DNA of 64,000 bases from Peptoniphilaceae bacterium AM52-5BH (GTDB lineage Bacteria; Bacillota; Clostridia; Tissierellales; Peptoniphilaceae): NCBI GenBank assembly GCA_027669155.1, contig JAQEDR010000011.1, positions 1 to 64,000 of the forward strand, given 5' to 3'. Under the pieces are notes generated by a model. It saw only the letters and a program-made list of their open reading frames with translations, was not told the DNA's origin and did no database searches. The position numbers and the translations under genes are program-made. Shown piece by piece: positions 17,013 to 26,738 of the stretch (its first letter is position 1; each line of letters starts with the position of its first letter).

Positions 17013-18089
17013 GTGAATTTTAAGAAGAAATTATTAACAAAAAGCCTTATCCTTGCTGGCCTTATCTTGAGCTTTCCAAAAACAGCTTTGGCAGATAGCA
17101 TAATGCTCGATAGGGAAAAGACCGAAGGAGTAAATGTAAGAAGTGAGAAGTCAAACTATGCTGAAATCTTAGGAGGTATAGAAGACTTCAAGAGATATGA
17201 AATAAAGGCAGAAGATAAGTTTTGGTATACCATAGAATTTGAAGGAGAAAAGTCCTACGTTGGAAAGGATTGGTTCTATAGATTAAAGGATGTCAAAGTC
17301 ATAAAGACCTGTGATCTAAAAACTGCTCCAGATAAAAATGCCGAAAACAAGAATACCTACAGCTTATTTAGCCCAACTAAGCTTACTATCCTAGACTTCG
17401 TGGAGGGAGGCGACTATGTAAAAGTAGCCTACAATCCATCAGAAGCTAAGAATAAAAAGATAAATATAGATGAAAATGACAAGCTAAAAGATAAAGACGT
17501 AGATATGGACGAGCAGATAGGTTTCGTTAAGCTTTCAAATCTCGACTTATCGAAAAGAGATAAGAAATATATAGAAAAACTTAAGGAAAACTATAAAAAG
17601 CTCAACGAAACTAAGGAAAAATACAAAAAGCTCGAAGAAGAAGAAAGTCAGGAAGATGAAGTAGTCTATGAAGTTATCTATGTGACCTACTTTACTGACG
17701 ATGATGGCGAAGTCATAAAAAGTGATGATTCACAAATCGGTAAGAGCATCTACAACTACGCCCTAGACTACGTAGGAAGCCCATATGTATTTGGAGGAGT
17801 ATCCAAGGAAAACGGAATCGACTGCTCTGGTCTAGTCCTTAGAGCCTACGAGAACTTCGGCCTCGCCCTCCCTCACCTTGCCAAAAGCCAGGCAGAATAC
17901 GGGGAGACTGTTAAATTTGGAGAAGAGAAGGCAGGAGACTTGGTATTTTTCGGATCAAGCTATGACAATATCTACCATGTAGGAATAGCAGACGGTATGG
18001 GCAATATGGTCCATGCAGCAAGCCCAGGCCAGGGAGTTATAGTAAGCCCAATCAACAATCCATTTGTAATAAAGAGAATTTTTGAATAA
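17013..18089 (+). CDS. Secreted SH3/NlpC-P60 peptidoglycan hydrolase
   Basis: A 358-residue exported cell-wall hydrolase. A signal peptide (about 1-27, ending TALA) precedes two bacterial SH3-like segments (GVNVRSEKSNYAEILG near 35-50 and a second near 95-165), a charged coiled region (about 190-215), and a C-terminal NlpC/P60 endopeptidase domain. The catalytic Cys271 lies in GIDCSG, with His322 in YHVGI and His334 in MVHAAS. It would cut gamma-D-glutamyl-diamino-acid stem peptides. The start is GTG with AAGGAG eight bases before it. Monocistronic. Confidence 0.92.
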   Translation: MNFKKKLLTKSLILAGLILSFPKTALADSIMLDREKTEGVNVRSEKSNYAEILGGIEDFKRYEIKAEDKFWYTIEFEGEKSYVGKDWFYRLKDVKVIKTCDLKTAPDKNAENKNTYSLFSPTKLTILDFVEGGDYVKVAYNPSEAKNKKINIDENDKLKDKDVDMDEQIGFVKLSNLDLSKRDKKYIEKLKENYKKLNETKEKYKKLEEEESQEDEVVYEVIYVTYFTDDDGEVIKSDDSQIGKSIYNYALDYVGSPYVFGGVSKENGIDCSGLVLRAYENFGLALPHLAKSQAEYGETVKFGEEKAGDLVFFGSSYDNIYHVGIADGMGNMVHAASPGQGVIVSPINNPFVIKRIFE

Positions 18090-18130
18090 TTAAAGTATAA
18101 TAAAAGTGTGTGATAAATATTTTTATCCAG

Positions 18131-18154
18131 AGCCCTCCTAGAAGAGGGCTTTTG
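18131..18154 (+). terminator. Terminator of the NlpC/P60 gene
   Basis: Stem AGCCCTC/GAGGGCT (18131-18150) with a short loop, then TTTT. Confidence 0.8.
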
Positions 18155-18172
18155 ATTTCTTAATTTTGCTAA

Positions 18173-18234
18173 TAAAAAAAGCAAATCCTAAAATCGGCTT
18201 ATAATTTTGCCTAAAGGATTTGCTTTTTTTTTTT
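18173..18234. terminator. Bidirectional terminator, mainly for the OatA-like gene
   Basis: A-tract, stem GCAAATCCT (18181-18189) pairing with AGGATTTGC (18215-18223), then a long T run; works on either strand. Confidence 0.8.
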
Positions 18235-18271
18235 AAATTTATTGTTTTTTATTAATATATTCTAAGGAAAT

Positions 18272-20050
18272 CTACTTTCCTTCCTTTTTGCTTGCTTCAA
18301 GTATTGCCTTTTGGAGTAATTTATTATAAGCATCGTAGGCATCAATTATTCCGTAGAAGTGGACTCCGTCTGTTCCCTCATAGTATTCAGGATGCTTCAT
18401 GGCTTCTTCTTCCCAAGGCATGTAGGTTACGAATTTATACTTATCAGCGATTTTTTTCATAGCTTTGCTTACCCTGTGGGGTTGTTCGTATCTGCTATCG
18501 TAACAAGAGACAAGGATTAGCTTAGTCTTTCCTGGAAGGGCCTTGATTACTCTTTCGAGAGATGCTTCTGGGTCTTCTACGGCATTGGTCCCAAGAGATA
18601 AGACCACAATTTCTCCAAGTCTTTCTTCTTTCTTGTATTCTTCGATGATATCAGGAGCCGACTCTAGGAGCCTATATCCTTCAGCATCTACAGAAGTCCC
18701 CGGTATTTTCTCTTCAATGTACTCTCTATTTCCCAAAAGCACAGAATCTCCAAGAATTGTCGTAGTTACTTCTTCGTCTTTTATGATTTCGTCAGGGTTT
18801 TCTTCCTCGTAGATTTGTCTGTCGACTTCTTTCTTGTCCTTATCTATTTGACCCAAGTCTTGTTTAAGTGATGAAATCCAAATTTGTTTTTCAAGACTTA
18901 CCATATCATCTGAAGCGTAGGATAAGCCTATGGCACTTACAAAAGAAATTACCATCACACTTACGAGACTTATTATCCTTGCCCTTGTGCTTGGATTTAT
19001 CTTTAATACCCTAAAATCAAGTGCCTCTCCCTTGAAGATTGGCTCGAAGATATGATAGTTTATCATAACGAGAATTCCAGTTACTATTATGGTCATAAGA
19101 AGGGCTGTTGGCTTGTCAAAGGCACTTTCCATTATGACAAAGACTGGCCAGTGAAGGAGGTAGATCGAATAGGTGTATGGAGCGATTTTCTTAACTGGTC
19201 TTACTTCTTCTATATCTTCATTAGATACAGCGGCAAGGATTGCAATAATTGTAAGAAGGTCCGTTAGGAAAAATCCTAATATATAGGTAATCTTCATATC
19301 GTAAGATAGGGCAAAGGACATGATTAGAATAATTAACCCTGCCCCTATACTCGCTTCCTTGTAAGGGATCTTCCTGTAGCCAAATCTTTTGACAAAGCAA
19401 GCCACAAAGGCTCCCATAAAGAAGGATGATAACCTTGTAAAGTCAGAAAAGTAAACAAAAGATCTGTTTTTATCAAGAGCAGTCATCCCTATGGTAAGCC
19501 CTAGGCTTAGGATGTAGAGGATTAGGCTTGTTAGGAAAAACCTATTGGAGAAGGTCTTCTTTACGTTTTTACTCCCCTTGCTCATCTTATATATGAAGTT
19601 GGTAAGTATGGGCCAAAGTAGGTAAAAGTGGACTTCTATAGCCAAAAACCAAGTGTGGAGGAAGAGGTGCTTGACAAATTGGGACTCGTAGCTTCCTCCA
19701 GAAAGTATCTCATAATAATTGCTAGTAAAGGACATTGTTGCTATAAATTGGTCGAAGTAAGAAACTGTGAAGTCCTTATTTATAGCAAAGGCCATAAGGT
19801 TTACTACAAAGATCATAAAAAGAACTCCAGGGAAAATCCTTATAAATCTCTTCTTGTAATAGGCTACAAGATCAATTTTTTCATCCCTATAGACTTCATC
19901 CAAAAGATGGAAGCTTACCAGAAAGCCCGAGAGGACAAACATTATATTTACTCCAAAAAATCCTGCTGGAAGGATTTCCTTAAAGATATGGTAGATTAAA
20001 ATTATAGATATTCCGTAGACACGGAGATAATCTAAGCCCTTAATTCTCAT
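18272..20050 (-). CDS. oatA: Peptidoglycan O-acetyltransferase, OatA-like
   Basis: A 592-residue two-part enzyme. Residues 1-~350 are an acyltransferase-3 membrane domain with about eleven helices (start MRIKGLDYLRVYGIS, then FFGVNIMFVLSGFLVS). Residues ~420-592 are an extracytoplasmic SGNH esterase-type domain with the nucleophile in LGDSV, the Asn in LGTNA, and the Asp/His pair in TDGVHF. OatA-type enzymes add acetyl groups to MurNAc, giving lysozyme resistance. Acetylation of another wall sugar is possible. It overlaps the stop of the MORN gene by 11 bases and is last in a threonine aldolase-MORN-acyltransferase operon. Confidence 0.85.
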   Translation of the reverse strand: MRIKGLDYLRVYGISIILIYHIFKEILPAGFFGVNIMFVLSGFLVSFHLLDEVYRDEKIDLVAYYKKRFIRIFPGVLFMIFVVNLMAFAINKDFTVSYFDQFIATMSFTSNYYEILSGGSYESQFVKHLFLHTWFLAIEVHFYLLWPILTNFIYKMSKGSKNVKKTFSNRFFLTSLILYILSLGLTIGMTALDKNRSFVYFSDFTRLSSFFMGAFVACFVKRFGYRKIPYKEASIGAGLIILIMSFALSYDMKITYILGFFLTDLLTIIAILAAVSNEDIEEVRPVKKIAPYTYSIYLLHWPVFVIMESAFDKPTALLMTIIVTGILVMINYHIFEPIFKGEALDFRVLKINPSTRARIISLVSVMVISFVSAIGLSYASDDMVSLEKQIWISSLKQDLGQIDKDKKEVDRQIYEEENPDEIIKDEEVTTTILGDSVLLGNREYIEEKIPGTSVDAEGYRLLESAPDIIEEYKKEERLGEIVVLSLGTNAVEDPEASLERVIKALPGKTKLILVSCYDSRYEQPHRVSKAMKKIADKYKFVTYMPWEEEAMKHPEYYEGTDGVHFYGIIDAYDAYNKLLQKAILEASKKEGK

Positions 20051-20402
20051 CTTCTACTTCCTCCCATTTTCCGTCTTTCTTCTTATAAATTCTTCCATCA
20101 TTAAACTTAATTTTTACCTGACCATTTTCTTTTATATAATAAAAGTTATCGCCAATATAGACTCCATTTTTTCCGATTCTTCCCTTATCAAAGTCTCCCT
20201 TATAGATTCCTTCCTTAGCCGCAAGTACCCCTTTTCCTTGAAACTTCCCTTGGTAGAGATCGCCGGTATAGGAAATATCTTCAGTCAGCTTATAATCTGT
20301 GACAGATTGTCTCTTTGGCCTTCCTATGGTATAGATTCCTCCGAGGATAAAGACTCCTAGAGAGAATTTGGCAAAATATTCTAAAAACTTCTTATATTCC
20401 AT
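20040..20402 (-). CDS. Membrane-anchored MORN-repeat protein
   Basis: A 120-residue protein with an N-terminal membrane helix (KFSLGVFILGGIYTIG, about 13-28) and MORN-like repeats outside: YTGDLYQGKFQGKGVL, IYKGDFDKGRIGKNGVY. The longest frame begins at 20441 inside the aldolase gene, but ATG 20402 directly follows that gene's TGA and has GGAAGAG about nine bases upstream, so 20402 is used. MORN repeats often bind lipids or serve as scaffolds. Located between aldolase and the O-acetyltransferase, it may help position the latter; this is inference. Confidence 0.7.
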   Translation of the reverse strand: MEYKKFLEYFAKFSLGVFILGGIYTIGRPKRQSVTDYKLTEDISYTGDLYQGKFQGKGVLAAKEGIYKGDFDKGRIGKNGVYIGDNFYYIKENGQVKIKFNDGRIYKKKDGKWEEVEDEN

Positions 20403-20403
20403 A

Positions 20404-21417
20404 TCAAATCTCTTCCAAAAATCCTCTAACATCATTCTCACTTGTTCTAAAGGTCGTCACAAGCCTTACGATATTTGTATCTTTTACCTTCTCCATCACT
20501 TCGAATTGGGCAAGCTTTTGCCATTTTTCTAGGTCCTCATCAGATAAGTTCACAAATATCTGATTTGACTCGAATGGATAAGTAAGCTTATAATCCTTTG
20601 CTTCAATCCCCTTGGCAAGATCTTTCGCCATGGCGTAGGCCTTCCTGCTTCCTCTTAGGTAGAAGTCATCTTCACAGAAGATCCTCTCCCACATAATTCC
20701 AGAAATAAAGCCCTTGGCAAGCATGGATCCCTTTTGCTTGATTAGCTTTAGGGCATCTTTTTTGAGCTTATCATTTACTATAACTAAGGCCTCGCCAAAA
20801 GGAAATCCTGCCTTGGTTCCTCCAAGATAGAAGATATCACACATAGAGGTCAAATCTTTCATACTATAGTCGCACTTTTCACTAGCAAGGGCAGCTGCAA
20901 TCCTTGCTCCATCTATGAAAAGATACATGTCGTTAGCCTTGCAGAAATCATATATGTCCATAATTTCGGCCTTGGTGTAGACTTCTCCAAGCTCAGTGGT
21001 ATTTGATATGTAGACCTTTTTAGGTCTTGTGCTAAATTCAGTGTCAAACTTTCCTAGCTCTTTTTCTAGGATATGGCTACTGATTTTTCCTGAATCAGAA
21101 TAACAAAGCTCGACCTTAAGGCCTGTCGCCTCGATTGATCCTGCCTCATGGCCCTTGATATGGCCGGTTTCTAGGGCAAAGATTGAGTCTTGCTGGCGCA
21201 TATCAAGGCTTAAGCCTACGATATTTGAAGAAGTGCCCCCTGGGAGAAAGTGAATATCTACACTAGAGTCATCCAAGGCTTTTCTAATAAGATCTCTGGC
21301 CTTTTCACAGTGATTGTCGAAGCCATAACCAATATTAGCTTCGTCTATTTTTTCTTTTAAAGCATCCAGGATTTCTGGATAGCAAATCGAATTATAATCA
21401 TTAACAAAAAAATACAT
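20404..21417 (-). CDS. ltaE: Low-specificity L-threonine aldolase family enzyme
   Basis: A 337-residue PLP-dependent fold-type I enzyme of the beta-eliminating lyase family. GGTSSNIVGLS near 60-70, HIKGHEAGSIEATG (about 87-100), the FIDGARIAAAL aspartate loop and YLGGTKAGFPFGEA with the PLP lysine match threonine aldolases. It would split threonine or allo-threonine to glycine and acetaldehyde. AAGGAG precedes the ATG. First in an operon with the MORN and OatA-like genes, though no functional link is obvious. Confidence 0.88.
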   Translation of the reverse strand: MYFFVNDYNSICYPEILDALKEKIDEANIGYGFDNHCEKARDLIRKALDDSSVDIHFLPGGTSSNIVGLSLDMRQQDSIFALETGHIKGHEAGSIEATGLKVELCYSDSGKISSHILEKELGKFDTEFSTRPKKVYISNTTELGEVYTKAEIMDIYDFCKANDMYLFIDGARIAAALASEKCDYSMKDLTSMCDIFYLGGTKAGFPFGEALVIVNDKLKKDALKLIKQKGSMLAKGFISGIMWERIFCEDDFYLRGSRKAYAMAKDLAKGIEAKDYKLTYPFESNQIFVNLSDEDLEKWQKLAQFEVMEKVKDTNIVRLVTTFRTSENDVRGFLEEI

Positions 21418-21476
21418 AAAAACTCCTTTCCTATATTATAACAAAGTAAGAAAGATTTTGGGAAATTTTTATAAAT

Positions 21477-21501
21477 AAAAACAGACTCTAATTGAGCCTG
21501 T
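21477..21501 (-). terminator. Terminator of the zinc-ribbon membrane protein gene
   Basis: Stem ACAGGCTC/GAGTCTGT on the minus strand with T run, immediately after the stop. Confidence 0.75.
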
Positions 21502-21503
21502 TC

Positions 21504-22940
21504 TTATCCAAATACATCTGCATCAAATTCCAATTCTCCATCTACTATGTTGGCCTTTATAGGATCCTTGCTAAAGGACTTGATATCTAGGGTTAGGGTG
21601 TTATTATCCTTGGACCACTTTCCTGTATAGACAGTAGAGCCAGTTGCTAATTTTACATTTTTGTCATTATCTAGAAACAAGCTATAGCCTTCGAGGAAAT
21701 AGTAGCCTGCAGGCTCCTCCTTGGCCTTGAAGTTATCGTAGTAGGTCAAGCCGTCGACTTTGAGATCGCCATCATTTAGATAACTTAGAAGGTCATCTAC
21801 TAATGCAAAGCCTTCATAGGATATATCATAATAGGTATCTGTCTTATCGTCCAAGCTCCTATGAATAAGACCGTCTCTTACTAGTTCTATGCCAGAATCC
21901 TTATCGATTAGGCCTATATAATAATCAAAGGCCTTAGTCATATCACCGATTTTTTCCTTGCTATTAATCTTATAGACATAAATCTCCTCGCCACTTCTTA
22001 AGGCTTTGCCCATAAATTCATGGCTAGTCACTGAAGTTAATTCACTTCCCCCTATATGATCTTTTATATACTTGCTGAACTTATCCTTCTTATCGTCGGA
22101 TGCTTGATTATTTTCTTCCTTATCTTCCTTGTCGTCCTCTTTTTCCTTATCCTCTTCCTTTTTGTCTTCTTCTTTTTCCTTATCCTCTTCCTTATTTTCC
22201 TCAGCTGGAGGATTGTCATCTGGGCTAAGAGCTGCTTCTTTTTCCTTAAGCCCTTCCACCTCGTAGTCTCTAGCTTGATTGGTAAATTTTATATTGAAGT
22301 CACTTGCCTTGTCATAATTAACAGATATTGTAATATTAACGATCTCTCCATTAGTTAGACCATGCTCCTTGCTTACGCCAAAGCTAGTGTTTTTTTCCAA
22401 TTCATCTATTAATCTTGCACTTGAGACTTGCTCCTTGCTTTTTTTGTCATAGATTCTTCCCTCGTAGTCGTTTATGAAGCTTTCCTTATCATATTTGATA
22501 TCAAGTCCACCATCGCCATTTTCTCCTACAGCACTGATGTCTAGATAGTAGTTTAGGTCGATATTTAGTTCTTCTATTTGGGAATCTTTGTATTTTTTGA
22601 AGCCAAAAAATGCCACGAGAGTCACAAGGATAGCAAGAAGACCAGTGGCGATTAGCTTTTTGGTTTTATTCTCCTTTGGAGGACCTAGCTCTTCTAAGAG
22701 GTCGTTGATGTCCTTATAGATCTCTTCCTCATCGTCATAGTAGTCATCATCGTCTACCAAATCTTCTTCCGACAAGTTGTCTTCTGAATCTAAATCTTCG
22801 TCAACCTCTTCTAAAGCCTCTCCCTTACTTTCTTCTTGAATATCTTCTAAATCTTCGTCACTTGGGATAATTTTCTCGCCACAGAAAGGGCAGACCTTGG
22901 AGTTTTCATCTATTTCTTTATTACAATTTTTACATTTCAT
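21504..22940 (-). CDS. Zinc-ribbon membrane protein with acidic and charged linkers
   Basis: A 478-residue protein. Residues 1-24 are a zinc ribbon (CKNC at 3-6, CPFC at 17-20). A Glu/Asp-rich stretch follows (about 27-90), then one membrane helix (KLIATGLLAILVTLVAFFGF, about 94-113) and an extracytoplasmic part. The latter contains a highly charged (K/E/D)-rich linker (about 240-285) and a C-terminal domain of mixed strands. Such zinc-ribbon-TM proteins are common in Firmicutes; the function is unknown, possibly envelope sensing. The best ribosome binding site, AGGAG, precedes the ATG used. Apparently monocistronic. Confidence 0.75.
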   Translation of the reverse strand: MKCKNCNKEIDENSKVCPFCGEKIIPSDEDLEDIQEESKGEALEEVDEDLDSEDNLSEEDLVDDDDYYDDEEEIYKDINDLLEELGPPKENKTKKLIATGLLAILVTLVAFFGFKKYKDSQIEELNIDLNYYLDISAVGENGDGGLDIKYDKESFINDYEGRIYDKKSKEQVSSARLIDELEKNTSFGVSKEHGLTNGEIVNITISVNYDKASDFNIKFTNQARDYEVEGLKEKEAALSPDDNPPAEENKEEDKEKEEDKKEEDKEKEDDKEDKEENNQASDDKKDKFSKYIKDHIGGSELTSVTSHEFMGKALRSGEEIYVYKINSKEKIGDMTKAFDYYIGLIDKDSGIELVRDGLIHRSLDDKTDTYYDISYEGFALVDDLLSYLNDGDLKVDGLTYYDNFKAKEEPAGYYFLEGYSLFLDNDKNVKLATGSTVYTGKWSKDNNTLTLDIKSFSKDPIKANIVDGELEFDADVFG

Positions 22941-22949
22941 ACTATCTCC

Positions 22950-22975
22950 TAAAAATAGGCCCCCGTATGGAGGCC
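22950..22975 (-). terminator. Terminator of the nucleoside transporter operon
   Basis: Stem GGCCTCC/GGGGGCC with loop ATAC (22958-22975) and TATTTTT on the minus strand, 19 bases past the last permease gene. Confidence 0.8.
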
Positions 22976-22993
22976 CGTCTTTTCTACTTCTTA

Positions 22994-23932
22994 TTATATA
23001 TCTTCTACTGTAAAGTAAGGCTTACCACTTGACTTTGGTGCATAGCTTCTTCCCTTAAATATTATTAGGATAAGGAGGGTTGCGATGTATGGGATCATAG
23101 AAATAAATTCTATTGGTATGCCAATTGAGGTTGAACCTAGATAGGTTGCAATAGCTTGGGCCAAACCAAAGAATAAGGATCCTATAAGCACTCCCTGTGG
23201 CTTCCAGTTACCAAATATTACAGTAACAAGGGCGATGTAGCCTTGACCTGCAATCAGGGTTGGCGAGAAGGATGATACTACTGCAAGAGACATGCTCGCT
23301 CCTCCAAGTCCACCCATAAAGCCTGAAAATATTACTGACAGATATCTTACCTTTACTACATTGATATTTAAGGTTTCACTTGCCTTTGGATGCTCTCCAA
23401 CAGCAATGACCCTAAGACCTAGCTTAGTCTTATATAAAACCACATACAAGACTACTACCATGATCAATGATAGATAAACTGTCGCATATTGGCCAAAGAT
23501 ATTATTAAAGACTTGGTTAGAAGATATTCCCCTAAACAGTCTTGGTATCTTATTTTCGAGCGGAATTGAAGGAGTTTGGGTCGCTCCACTAAAGAACAAT
23601 CTAGATAAGAAAAGTGCAAGACCAGGAGCAAGGGTATTTATTGCTATACCTGATATAGTCTGATCTCCAGCAAGACTTACAGAAACAAAAGCGTGGATTA
23701 GGCCAAAAAATGCTCCAGCAAGCCCTCCTCCTAAGAAGGCTAGCCAAGGATTTCCTACATAGTAACCTAGGACAGCTCCAGTTAGGGCTCCTATAGTCAT
23801 CATTCCCTCAAGACCGATATTTACAACACCGGATTTTTCACTCATCATTCCGCCAAGACCAGTAAGTAGAACTGGGGCAGCGTTTGAGAAGGTATTTCCT
23901 ATGATTAGGGCTAAGATTGTAAGATTAATCAT
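22994..23932 (-). CDS. nupQ: Nucleoside ABC transporter permease 2
   Basis: A 312-residue permease of the branched-chain/BPD_transp_2 family: about nine helices, GGMMSEKSGVVNIGLEGMM near 28-46 and VGEHPKASETLNINV in the cytoplasmic loop. With the upstream permease, ATPase and BMP lipoprotein it forms a purine-nucleoside importer like B. subtilis NupNOPQ. Its start overlaps the preceding permease stop by four bases. Last gene of the operon. Confidence 0.88.
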   Translation of the reverse strand: MINLTILALIIGNTFSNAAPVLLTGLGGMMSEKSGVVNIGLEGMMTIGALTGAVLGYYVGNPWLAFLGGGLAGAFFGLIHAFVSVSLAGDQTISGIAINTLAPGLALFLSRLFFSGATQTPSIPLENKIPRLFRGISSNQVFNNIFGQYATVYLSLIMVVVLYVVLYKTKLGLRVIAVGEHPKASETLNINVVKVRYLSVIFSGFMGGLGGASMSLAVVSSFSPTLIAGQGYIALVTVIFGNWKPQGVLIGSLFFGLAQAIATYLGSTSIGIPIEFISMIPYIATLLILIIFKGRSYAPKSSGKPYFTVEDI

Positions 23933-25098
23933 AATTCCTCCTTCTTTTCTTCTTCTATCTCTTTGTTGACATAAGACATGTCTACAGCAGTTTTTTCATT
24001 TCCTTTTTGGGATTTTTTGTTTCTCATTTTAGCCTTGATGATTCTAAATACCAAAGGCACAGCTGTAAAGAGGATGATAGTTCCTATAATAATTGAGATT
24101 ATCTCGCTTGGAACTCCCATAGTTCTTTGGAGGTTGCCTCCTGCATATTTCAAAGATCCGAAGAAGAGCCCTGAAAATATAACTCCAATAGGATTATTGG
24201 ACGCAAGAAGAGAAACGGCTAAGCCATCAAAACCAAAGTTTTGCATAGAGGATAGGATCGATAGATTGTAGGTAAAGCCCAAAACTTGAGTCACACCTGC
24301 AAGTGAGCAGATTGCTCCAGAAATTGCCATTGATTGGATAATCTTATTTCCTGCGTTGATTCCTCCATATTCACTGGCTTCCCTATTAAGACCCACTGCC
24401 TTTAGCTCATAACCTAGGGTTGTCTTATTTAGAATATACCAAACAATAATTACAGCAACTATGGCTATAATAGTTCCCCAGTGGATTGGAGCCCTAAAGA
24501 ATTTAGAGAAAAATCCATCGAATCTCTTAGCAGCATCAGTAAAGAGGGTAATCTTTGCATTATCTGCCACATCAAAGGAACTCATTGAGTTTGGTTGCCT
24601 AAATCTATAAACTACAAAGTTTTGGAAGTAAAAGGCAATCCAGTTGAGCATGATGGTAGAAATTACCTCATGTATTCCGAATTTCGCCTTTACGAAACCT
24701 GCTATAGCTCCATAAATTGCTCCGATAACCATGGCAAGGACTATGGCAACTATAGGTAGTAGAACTGGAGGAAGATTTAGATTGTAGCCTACAAGAAAAG
24801 CTACTATAGTTCCAATTATAAATTGGCCCTCTGCTCCCATGTTGAAAAGTCCAGTCTTAAAGGCGAAGGCAACACCCAGACCTGTCATAATAATCGGGGT
24901 CGATGTTACAATTGCCCATCCCATATTCCTTGGGCTCTTAAATACTCCCAAGAATAAATTTTTGAATCCTTCGATCGGGTCAAATCCTGCTATTAAAAGG
25001 ACCAAGGCTCCTACCAAAAGTCCTAAGAGTATTGATATTATGGTAAAAAGTATCTTGGATGAGCCTAAGCTTTTTCTTTTATTTACTTTATTTGTCAT
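23929..25098 (-). CDS. nupP: Nucleoside ABC transporter permease 1
   Basis: A 389-residue permease of the same family as its neighbour, with an N-terminal extension, about nine helices, KTGLFNMGAEGQFIIG (about 84-99) and VGLNREASEYGGINAG. The C-terminus has a long charged cytosolic tail. It overlaps the upstream ATPase gene by 11 bases, so translation is coupled. It pairs with NupQ to form the heterodimeric channel. Confidence 0.88.
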   Translation of the reverse strand: MTNKVNKRKSLGSSKILFTIISILLGLLVGALVLLIAGFDPIEGFKNLFLGVFKSPRNMGWAIVTSTPIIMTGLGVAFAFKTGLFNMGAEGQFIIGTIVAFLVGYNLNLPPVLLPIVAIVLAMVIGAIYGAIAGFVKAKFGIHEVISTIMLNWIAFYFQNFVVYRFRQPNSMSSFDVADNAKITLFTDAAKRFDGFFSKFFRAPIHWGTIIAIVAVIIVWYILNKTTLGYELKAVGLNREASEYGGINAGNKIIQSMAISGAICSLAGVTQVLGFTYNLSILSSMQNFGFDGLAVSLLASNNPIGVIFSGLFFGSLKYAGGNLQRTMGVPSEIISIIIGTIILFTAVPLVFRIIKAKMRNKKSQKGNEKTAVDMSYVNKEIEEEKKEEL

Positions 25099-26620
25099 CG
25101 ATACCTCCTGCCATAAGTCTTCCTATTTCAAACTCGTCTGTCTCTTTAGGATCTTTTTCTCCTACGATTTTACCATCATAGATTACGAGGATCCTATCTG
25201 ATAAGTCCATTATCTCATCAAGCTCGAAGCTTATAAGAAGGACTGCCTTGTTCTGATTTCTAAGCTCCACTAGATATTGGTGGATAAATTCTATAGCTCC
25301 TACATCGAGCCCTCTTGTAGGTTGGGCTGCTATTAGGACGTCAGGATTGTTTGAAATCTCTCTTGCGATTATTACCTTTTGTTGGTTACCACCAGAAAGG
25401 CTTATCGCTTTTTCTTCTATATCGTCTGGTCTAATATCAAATTTTCCTACCAAATCTTTGGCATTATCGTCTATATTTTTGAAGTTTAGCCTGCCTTTTG
25501 TAGAAAATGGTTCTTGCCCTACTCTTTCGAGTATTAGATTGTCCTTTATAGGATATTCTAGGATAAGACCTCGCTTTTGCCTATCTTCTGGGATAGAATT
25601 CATACCAGTATCGAGGATTTTTCTCGTAGAAGCGTTGGTAATATCAACTCCATTTAGATTTACGCTTCCCCTATTTGCCTTAGTCATTCCAGTTATGGCA
25701 TCGATTAATTCTGTCTGTCCATTTCCATCGACTCCTGCAATCCCAAGGATTTCTCCAGCGTGTAGCTTTAGGTCAAGGCCCTTTAGAGTATCGATTCCTC
25801 TCTTATCCTTAACCCATAAATCTTCGATATTTAGGACAACTCCGCCCTTTTCGATTGGTTTTTTGTCGACATTAAAGCTAACATCACGACCTACCATCTT
25901 CTCAGCCAAAATGTTCTCATCAACGCTTTTGACGTCGACTTTGTCAATAAACTTACCTCTCCTAATTATAGTACAGGTATCAGCCATTGCCTTAATTTCG
26001 GATAATTTGTGGGTTATAATTATGACTGACTTGTCGAGCTCGGTAAGTCTTTTGACTATTTCTATAAATTCCACAATCTCTTGCGGAGTAAGAACAGCTG
26101 TTGGCTCATCGAAGATTAGGATATCAGCTCCGTGATATAGGGCTTTTAGAATCTCAACTCTTTGTTGCATACCTACTGATATGTCTTCGACCTTGGCCTT
26201 TGGGTCAATTGTTAGGTTGTACTGTTTGCTTATCTTTTCTACCTCAGCGTAAGCCTTCTTCCTATCGAGGAATAATCCCTTGGATTTCTCATAGCCAAGG
26301 ATGATATTTTCTGTTACAGTCAAGGGCTCTATAAGCATAAAGTGCTGGTGCACCATACCGATTCCTGCATCTATCGCCTTTTTCGGTGTCATAGAAGCAA
26401 AAGTTTTGCCATTAATTGTAATACTTCCCTCGTTTGGTGGAAACATGCCGTAGAGAACATTCATCAAGGTTGTCTTTCCTGCGCCATTTTCTCCAAGAAG
26501 AGCATGGACCTCACACTTGTGAAGGTCGAAGTCTATATCTGTCAAGACTTCCTTAGAGCCAAAGCGCTTGGTGATATTTCTCATACTTACAACTGGGGCC
26601 TTATCAAAATATTTTTTCAT
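25088..26620 (-). CDS. nupO: Nucleoside ABC transporter ATPase, two nucleotide-binding domains
   Basis: A 510-residue ATPase with two fused ABC domains, as in RbsA/NupO. Domain 1: Walker A GENGAGKT, signature VGMQQR, Walker B LIFDEPT. Domain 2: degenerate Walker A GVDGNGQT, canonical LSGGNQQK and the Walker B-like LIAAQPTRGLD. The second site lacks the acidic Walker B residues, as usual for this type. In the family one protein serves both permeases. It lies between the lipoprotein gene and the permeases, separated from the former by a terminator-like hairpin, which would lower its expression. Confidence 0.9.
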   Translation of the reverse strand: MKKYFDKAPVVSMRNITKRFGSKEVLTDIDFDLHKCEVHALLGENGAGKTTLMNVLYGMFPPNEGSITINGKTFASMTPKKAIDAGIGMVHQHFMLIEPLTVTENIILGYEKSKGLFLDRKKAYAEVEKISKQYNLTIDPKAKVEDISVGMQQRVEILKALYHGADILIFDEPTAVLTPQEIVEFIEIVKRLTELDKSVIIITHKLSEIKAMADTCTIIRRGKFIDKVDVKSVDENILAEKMVGRDVSFNVDKKPIEKGGVVLNIEDLWVKDKRGIDTLKGLDLKLHAGEILGIAGVDGNGQTELIDAITGMTKANRGSVNLNGVDITNASTRKILDTGMNSIPEDRQKRGLILEYPIKDNLILERVGQEPFSTKGRLNFKNIDDNAKDLVGKFDIRPDDIEEKAISLSGGNQQKVIIAREISNNPDVLIAAQPTRGLDVGAIEFIHQYLVELRNQNKAVLLISFELDEIMDLSDRILVIYDGKIVGEKDPKETDEFEIGRLMAGGIDDK

Positions 26621-26679
26621 AGGTTTCCCCCTTAATAACTTTCTACCTTTATCATATCACAAATTTAAAAAATATTATA

Positions 26680-26727
26680 AAAAAAAAGCAGAAAACTCAC
26701 CCCCGAATACTCAGGAGCAAGTCTGCT
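26680..26727 (-). terminator. Intra-operon terminator/attenuator after the BMP lipoprotein gene
   Basis: Imperfect long stem with outer AGCAGA/TCTGCT (26688-26693, 26722-26727) followed by nine Ts on the minus strand. It sits between the binding protein and the ATPase; partial read-through would give excess lipoprotein over membrane components. Confidence 0.7.
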
Positions 26728-26738
26728 AATTTTAAATT

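Noticed and set aside
22056..22358. Plus-strand frame looking like a very hydrophobic protein
   Set aside because: It is the antisense of the Lys/Glu-rich linker of the zinc-ribbon protein.
26101..26635. Plus-strand frames across the nucleoside ATPase gene
   Set aside because: Antisense shadows of a well-supported gene with complete ABC motifs.
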